Shown piece by piece: positions 6,348-9,250 of a stretch of 9,250 bases of DNA (positions are counted from its first letter, which is position 1; each line of letters opens with the position of its first letter). Made by a program: the position numbers and the translations under genes. Source of the stretch: an uncultured Bacteroidota bacterium. GTDB lineage: Bacteria; Bacteroidota; Bacteroidia; B-17B0; Aurantibacillaceae. Location of the stretch: the NCBI GenBank assembly GCA_903923915.1, contig CAIXZI010000207.1:1-9250 (forward strand), given 5' to 3'. The notes below the pieces were generated by a model. That model saw only the letters and a program-made list of their open reading frames with translations. It did no database searches and had not been told where the DNA came from.

Positions 6348-7202
6348 TTATGCTTGTATAACAATTGTTTTTGGTATTGGTTCTCCTATTTTTTGTTGAG
6401 CTAGTGCTTTATTAATACTTTCGGTAATAGCAGCTATTGTTGCTGCATTATCCGCTTCTGAAGTAAAAAAAGTAGCTTGCAATGTATAAGTGCCGCCGCC
6501 CGCTTTAGTACAAGCAACCGTTGGAGGGTGCACATCAATTAATACACGCTCGTTTTTTAATATAGTTTGTAGAATTAATTGCTTAACCATATCACTATCA
6601 AACTCATTACTAATGTTTACACTACAAGCACCTCGTAAAGTCCCCTCTCTGCTTTGGTTTACAATAATGTTGTTTGATACAGATCCATTAGGAAGAATAA
6701 TGGTTTTATTATCTGCTGTAATTAAAATGGTGTTGAAAATTTGAATTTCTTGCACTTGCCCTTTCTGACCAAGAGCCTCTATAGTATCACCTACTTTAAA
6801 GGGCTTAAAAACCAATACTAAAACGCCACCTGCAAAATTTGATAAACTGCCTTGCAAAGCCAAACCCACTGCCAAACCTGCGGCACCTAATACAGTTACC
6901 AACGATGTAGTTTGTATGCCAACCATGCCGGCAACGGTAATTAGCAACAGAATCTTTAATCCAACACCAATTAAACTTCGTAAAAATGTTCGCAAGGATA
7001 TATCTAAATCTCTGCGCAGCATTGCCTTTTCTGAGATGCGTGCCAGTTTTTTTATTAGCCAAAAACCTAAAACAAGTACGATACCCGCCATAATTATTTT
7101 GGGCGTGTACTCCACTGTTAAATCAATGATGCCTTTAGTATATTTTTCAAGAAAAGAAGCTTCCTGATGTATATCGGCTTTTAAAATAGTATCTGCGTTC
7201 AT
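6348..7202 (-). CDS. mscS: small-conductance mechanosensitive channel, MscS family
   Basis: This 284-residue inner-membrane channel opens under membrane tension to release solutes on osmotic downshock. Its length is close to that of E. coli MscS (286). Membrane segments lie at about 35-54, 75-96 and 98-131. The third is the pore helix, with the glycine/alanine packing pattern GAAGLAVGLALQGSLSNFAG (106-125), followed by FKPFKVGD (132-139), the strongly conserved entry to the beta domain. The beta domain keeps the PNGSVSNNIIVN stretch (171-182), and an alpha/beta vestibule domain ends the protein. It lies 9 bases after dprA and 1 base before proC, so it is probably co-transcribed with both. I name it on family grounds; several MscS paralogues are common in one genome. 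Confidence 0.92.
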   Translation of the reverse strand: MNADTILKADIHQEASFLEKYTKGIIDLTVEYTPKIIMAGIVLVLGFWLIKKLARISEKAMLRRDLDISLRTFLRSLIGVGLKILLLITVAGMVGIQTTSLVTVLGAAGLAVGLALQGSLSNFAGGVLVLVFKPFKVGDTIEALGQKGQVQEIQIFNTILITADNKTIILPNGSVSNNIIVNQSREGTLRGACSVNISNEFDSDMVKQLILQTILKNERVLIDVHPPTVACTKAGGGTYTLQATFFTSEADNAATIAAITESINKALAQQKIGEPIPKTIVIQA

Positions 7203-7211
7203 AATTTATAT

Positions 7212-8330
7212 TTAACTTAAAGTATAAAGTTTGCCGGGTAATGATTTTATAAGGTTGCCAAACTCTAATTGCAATAATAAGCCAGAAGCCTTGCCAGGTG
7301 TTAGTTGCAGCTTATTACAAATTTCATCTACATGAATAGGCTGCGTATCTTTTATCAGGTTCATAATTTGATTTTCATCATCCGATAAATTAATAGGTAA
7401 TACAAACTGACTGCTTTTTGTTTTTTTATTATCGAGTTGTTCCCACCCCATAGCATATAAAAAATCGGCTGCGTTTTCAATCAGTCCGGCTTTATTACGC
7501 TTAATAAGCATGTTACATCCGGCAGAAAATTCTTCTTCGGCTTTACCCGGAAAAGCAAATACATCTCTATTATAAGTAGTTGCTATTTCTGCAGTAATTA
7601 GTGCGCCGCCAGTTCGTTTAGATTCTACTACAATTACAGCATCACTCATACCTGCTACAATTCTGTTTCGTTTCGGAAAATTTTCTTTATCCGGATTTGT
7701 TTGAGATAAAAACTCTGTCAGCAATCCACCTTGATGAACCATTTTGTTTGCCACATTTGTGTGTACCGATGGATACAAATCATCTAAGCCGTGAGCCAAA
7801 ACGCCAACCGTATCAAGCTTATTAGCTAATGCAGCTTTATGTGCATAAACATCTATACCATAAGCCAAACCACTTACTATCAAAACATTTTCTGCCGATA
7901 AATCTTTTATTAGTTTTTCAGTTTGTTGTTTGCCATAATCAGTTGCATTACGGGTGCCTATAACCGCTACAATTTTTTGGTTGTTTAAATCGGCATTGCC
8001 TTTATAAAATAAAAGTATAGGCGCATCGTTGCAATGCTTTAATTTATTGGGATACGCAGCGTCTGTAAAAAATAGCGGCGTAATATTTTCTTCTTCAATA
8101 AATTTTATTTCCTGTTCGGCACGTTTAAATATTTCTGTATTATTCTTTGCGCTTAAAACAATTTGCGCTACATATTCGCCTACTTGTGGCGTTTTCAATA
8201 ACTCTTCTTTTTTTGCATTAAATGCAGCGCTCGCACTGCCACAATAAGCAATTAAGTTTTTTGCAATTACATCGCCAACGCCATGTATTTGTTTTAGTGC
8301 AATTTGATATAATAATTCGTTTGTGTTCAA
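7212..8330 (-). CDS. dprA: DNA-processing protein DprA
   Basis: DprA binds incoming single-stranded DNA and loads RecA during natural transformation. The gene is also kept in many bacteria not known to be competent. The product is 372 residues: an N-terminal helical, HhH-like region (about 1-70), a Rossmann-like core (about 85-295) and a C-terminal winged-helix domain (about 315-370). Core motifs seen: VIGTRNATDYG (123-133), SGLAYGIDVYAHKAAL (153-168), AHGLDDLYP (179-187), FPKRNRIVAGMSDAVIVVES (218-237), GGALITAE (241-248) and FPGK (260-263). The start ATG at 8330 is supported by a promoter ending 22 bases upstream. It heads a run with mscS and proC, a pairing that gives no clear functional link to DNA uptake. 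Confidence 0.95.
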   Translation of the reverse strand: MNTNELLYQIALKQIHGVGDVIAKNLIAYCGSASAAFNAKKEELLKTPQVGEYVAQIVLSAKNNTEIFKRAEQEIKFIEEENITPLFFTDAAYPNKLKHCNDAPILLFYKGNADLNNQKIVAVIGTRNATDYGKQQTEKLIKDLSAENVLIVSGLAYGIDVYAHKAALANKLDTVGVLAHGLDDLYPSVHTNVANKMVHQGGLLTEFLSQTNPDKENFPKRNRIVAGMSDAVIVVESKRTGGALITAEIATTYNRDVFAFPGKAEEEFSAGCNMLIKRNKAGLIENAADFLYAMGWEQLDNKKTKSSQFVLPINLSDDENQIMNLIKDTQPIHVDEICNKLQLTPGKASGLLLQLEFGNLIKSLPGKLYTLS

Positions 8331-8352
8331 GAAAAAAATAAATATTATCTTG
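8320..8352 (+). promoter_or_regulatory. possible promoter of the TonB-dependent receptor gene
   Basis: TTTG (8320-8323) and the partial -7 element TATCTTG (8346-8352, one T short of TAnnTTTG) are separated by 22 bases, longer than usual. The -7 element is immediately followed by the dprA -7 element on the other strand, giving a near-palindrome centred on TTGCAA. The -33 element lies inside dprA. Confidence 0.35.
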
Positions 8353-8383
8353 CAAAGGTAGATAAAACAAAAAAATGATTAAA
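8353..8383 (-). promoter_or_regulatory. Bacteroidota-type promoter of the dprA operon
   Basis: On the minus strand TTTA (8383-8380), 19 bases, then TACCTTTG (8360-8353) fit the TTTG-N19-TAnnTTTG consensus with one mismatch. The -33 element lies inside the first codons of the divergent TonB-receptor gene. The -7 element ends 22 bases before the dprA ATG, so the leader is short. Confidence 0.65.
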
Positions 8384-9217
8384 CGAATATTTATTTTTAT
8401 TTGTCAGTTTATTTTATCCTTTACTTCTTTTGCGCAAAGCGTTGTAAAAGGGCATATTATTGATAAATCAAACAAAGAAACATTGCCCGGTGTGGTAGTA
8501 ATACTTGCCGATAAAAATACAGTTACAGATGTAAACGGAAATTTCTTACTTCAAATACCTGATGGAAAACACGCATTAAAGGCATCTTTGATAGGGTATT
8601 CAAATTTTTCTAAAACGATAGATATAAAAGCAAATGATACGCTTACATTAGCTATTCCTTTAGACTTGTCTAACAAAGCTTTAGATGAGGTAGTTGTATC
8701 TGCAGGAAAGTACGAACAAAAATTATCTGAAGTAACCGTATCTATGGAAGTAATAAAGGCAGATTTATTACAAAATAAAGCCATCGCTCAACTCGATCAA
8801 ATTATGGGGCAGGTGCCCGGTGTTTATATTACTGATCAACAAGTTAGCATACGTGGCGGAAGCGGTTTTACCTATGGAGCCGGTAGCAGGGTAATGATGC
8901 TGGTTGATGGAATGCCCATGATATCGGCTGATGCAGGCGATATTAAATTTAATTATGTACCTATTGAAAACATGGCGCAAATGGAAGTTATAAAAGGTGC
9001 GTCTTCTGTTCTATATGGGTCTTCTGCTTTAAATGGGGTAATAAATATGCGAACTAAATTCCCAAAAGATGTGCCTGAAACAGAAGTAATTACTTATACC
9101 GGTATTTATGGAAATGCAGATAGAGCAAGTTTAAATTGGTGGAAACAACAAAAAAAATCAAACCCAATGTTTGAATCATGGCATCTTCAACCAAAAGTAA
9201 TGAATACAGACTTTTGA
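8375..9217 (+). pseudogene. TonB-dependent outer-membrane receptor, truncated frame
   Basis: This is the N-terminal part of an energised outer-membrane importer. Residues 1-21 form a signal peptide (cut after SFAQ). A carboxypeptidase-regulatory-like domain follows at about 23-98 (GHIIDKSNKETLPGVVV, then SLIGY), then a TonB-box-like DEVVVSA at 104-110. The plug domain at about 115-228 has QVPGVYI (146-152), SIRGGSGF (158-165), VDGMP (177-181) and the highly conserved VIKGASSVLYGSSALNGVIN (205-224). Barrel sequence should continue for several hundred residues, but the frame stops with TGA at 9215-9217, after residue 280. That stop lies inside a perfect 7-bp inverted repeat. Family-like sequence runs to about Trp269. 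The same frame reopens after the stop (SKQETFVAE) to the window edge, so a small insertion or nonsense change is possible, as is a sequencing error. The substrate cannot be told from this part. Confidence 0.7.
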
Positions 9218-9223
9218 AGTCTG
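9207..9223. repeat. short palindrome CAGACTT-TTG-AAGTCTG
   Basis: A perfect 7-bp inverted repeat with a 3-base loop lies inside the TonB-receptor gene and contains its premature TGA. Short palindromes of this kind can be REP-like elements mobilised by IS200-like (RAYT) transposases, but only one copy is visible and no transposase gene is present in the window. Confidence 0.5.
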
Positions 9224-9250
9224 AGTAAACAAGAAACATTTGTTGCTGAA

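Noticed and set aside
6347..6364. Longer proC start at a TTG, giving 279 residues
   Set aside because: It would overlap mscS and add residues before the normal first strand; the ATG at 6346 fits the family and couples to the mscS stop codon.
6805..7062. 85-codon minus-strand frame overlapping mscS
   Set aside because: It is an alternative frame of a well-conserved channel gene and has a basic, aromatic-rich composition without domains.

Overview
The window is AT-rich bacterial chromosome, almost certainly from the phylum Bacteroidota. Supporting signs are a TonB-dependent receptor with an N-terminal carboxypeptidase-regulatory-like domain, an OmpA/PD40 envelope protein, a TPR protein with a Bacteroidota-style signal peptide, little Shine-Dalgarno sequence, and promoters that fit the Bacteroidota pattern TTTG-N18/19-TAnnTTTG. 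I could not place it below phylum level. All gene calls come from motif reading, not from database searches.

Left part (1-4552, mostly minus strand): the start of an exported TPR protein that runs off the left edge; a 710-residue OmpA-type peptidoglycan-anchoring protein; a lipoprotein of unknown family; and a NarL/FixJ response regulator. A clear terminator follows the OmpA gene. A second strong hairpin lies between the lipoprotein and OmpA genes. The regulator has its own recognisable promoter.

Centre (4553-5518, plus strand): an exported protein that looks like an outer-membrane beta-barrel, diverging from the regulator. The most interesting signal is here. The promoters of the lipoprotein gene and the barrel gene, on either side of the regulator, carry the same layout. 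Each has a TACC-N8-GGTA dyad in the 7-2-7 spacing known for NarL-type regulators, right against the -33 element, and each has a related 18-bp site 23-25 bp further upstream. I infer a small regulon in which the response regulator controls lipoprotein (and perhaps OmpA) and barrel protein production, and possibly itself. The TPR protein at the left edge may be the sensor kinase, but its kinase part is not visible.

Right part (5525-8330, minus strand): a tight housekeeping operon dprA-mscS-proC (DNA uptake/recombination mediator, mechanosensitive channel, proline biosynthesis). The genes are 9 and 1 bases apart, with a good promoter before dprA. Divergent from dprA, with overlapping promoter elements, is a TonB-dependent receptor gene (8375 onwards). 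Its reading frame stops inside a short perfect palindrome after the plug domain and before the barrel, so it is probably disrupted.

No tRNA, rRNA, CRISPR array or transposase gene was seen. No gap between genes exceeds about 160 bases.
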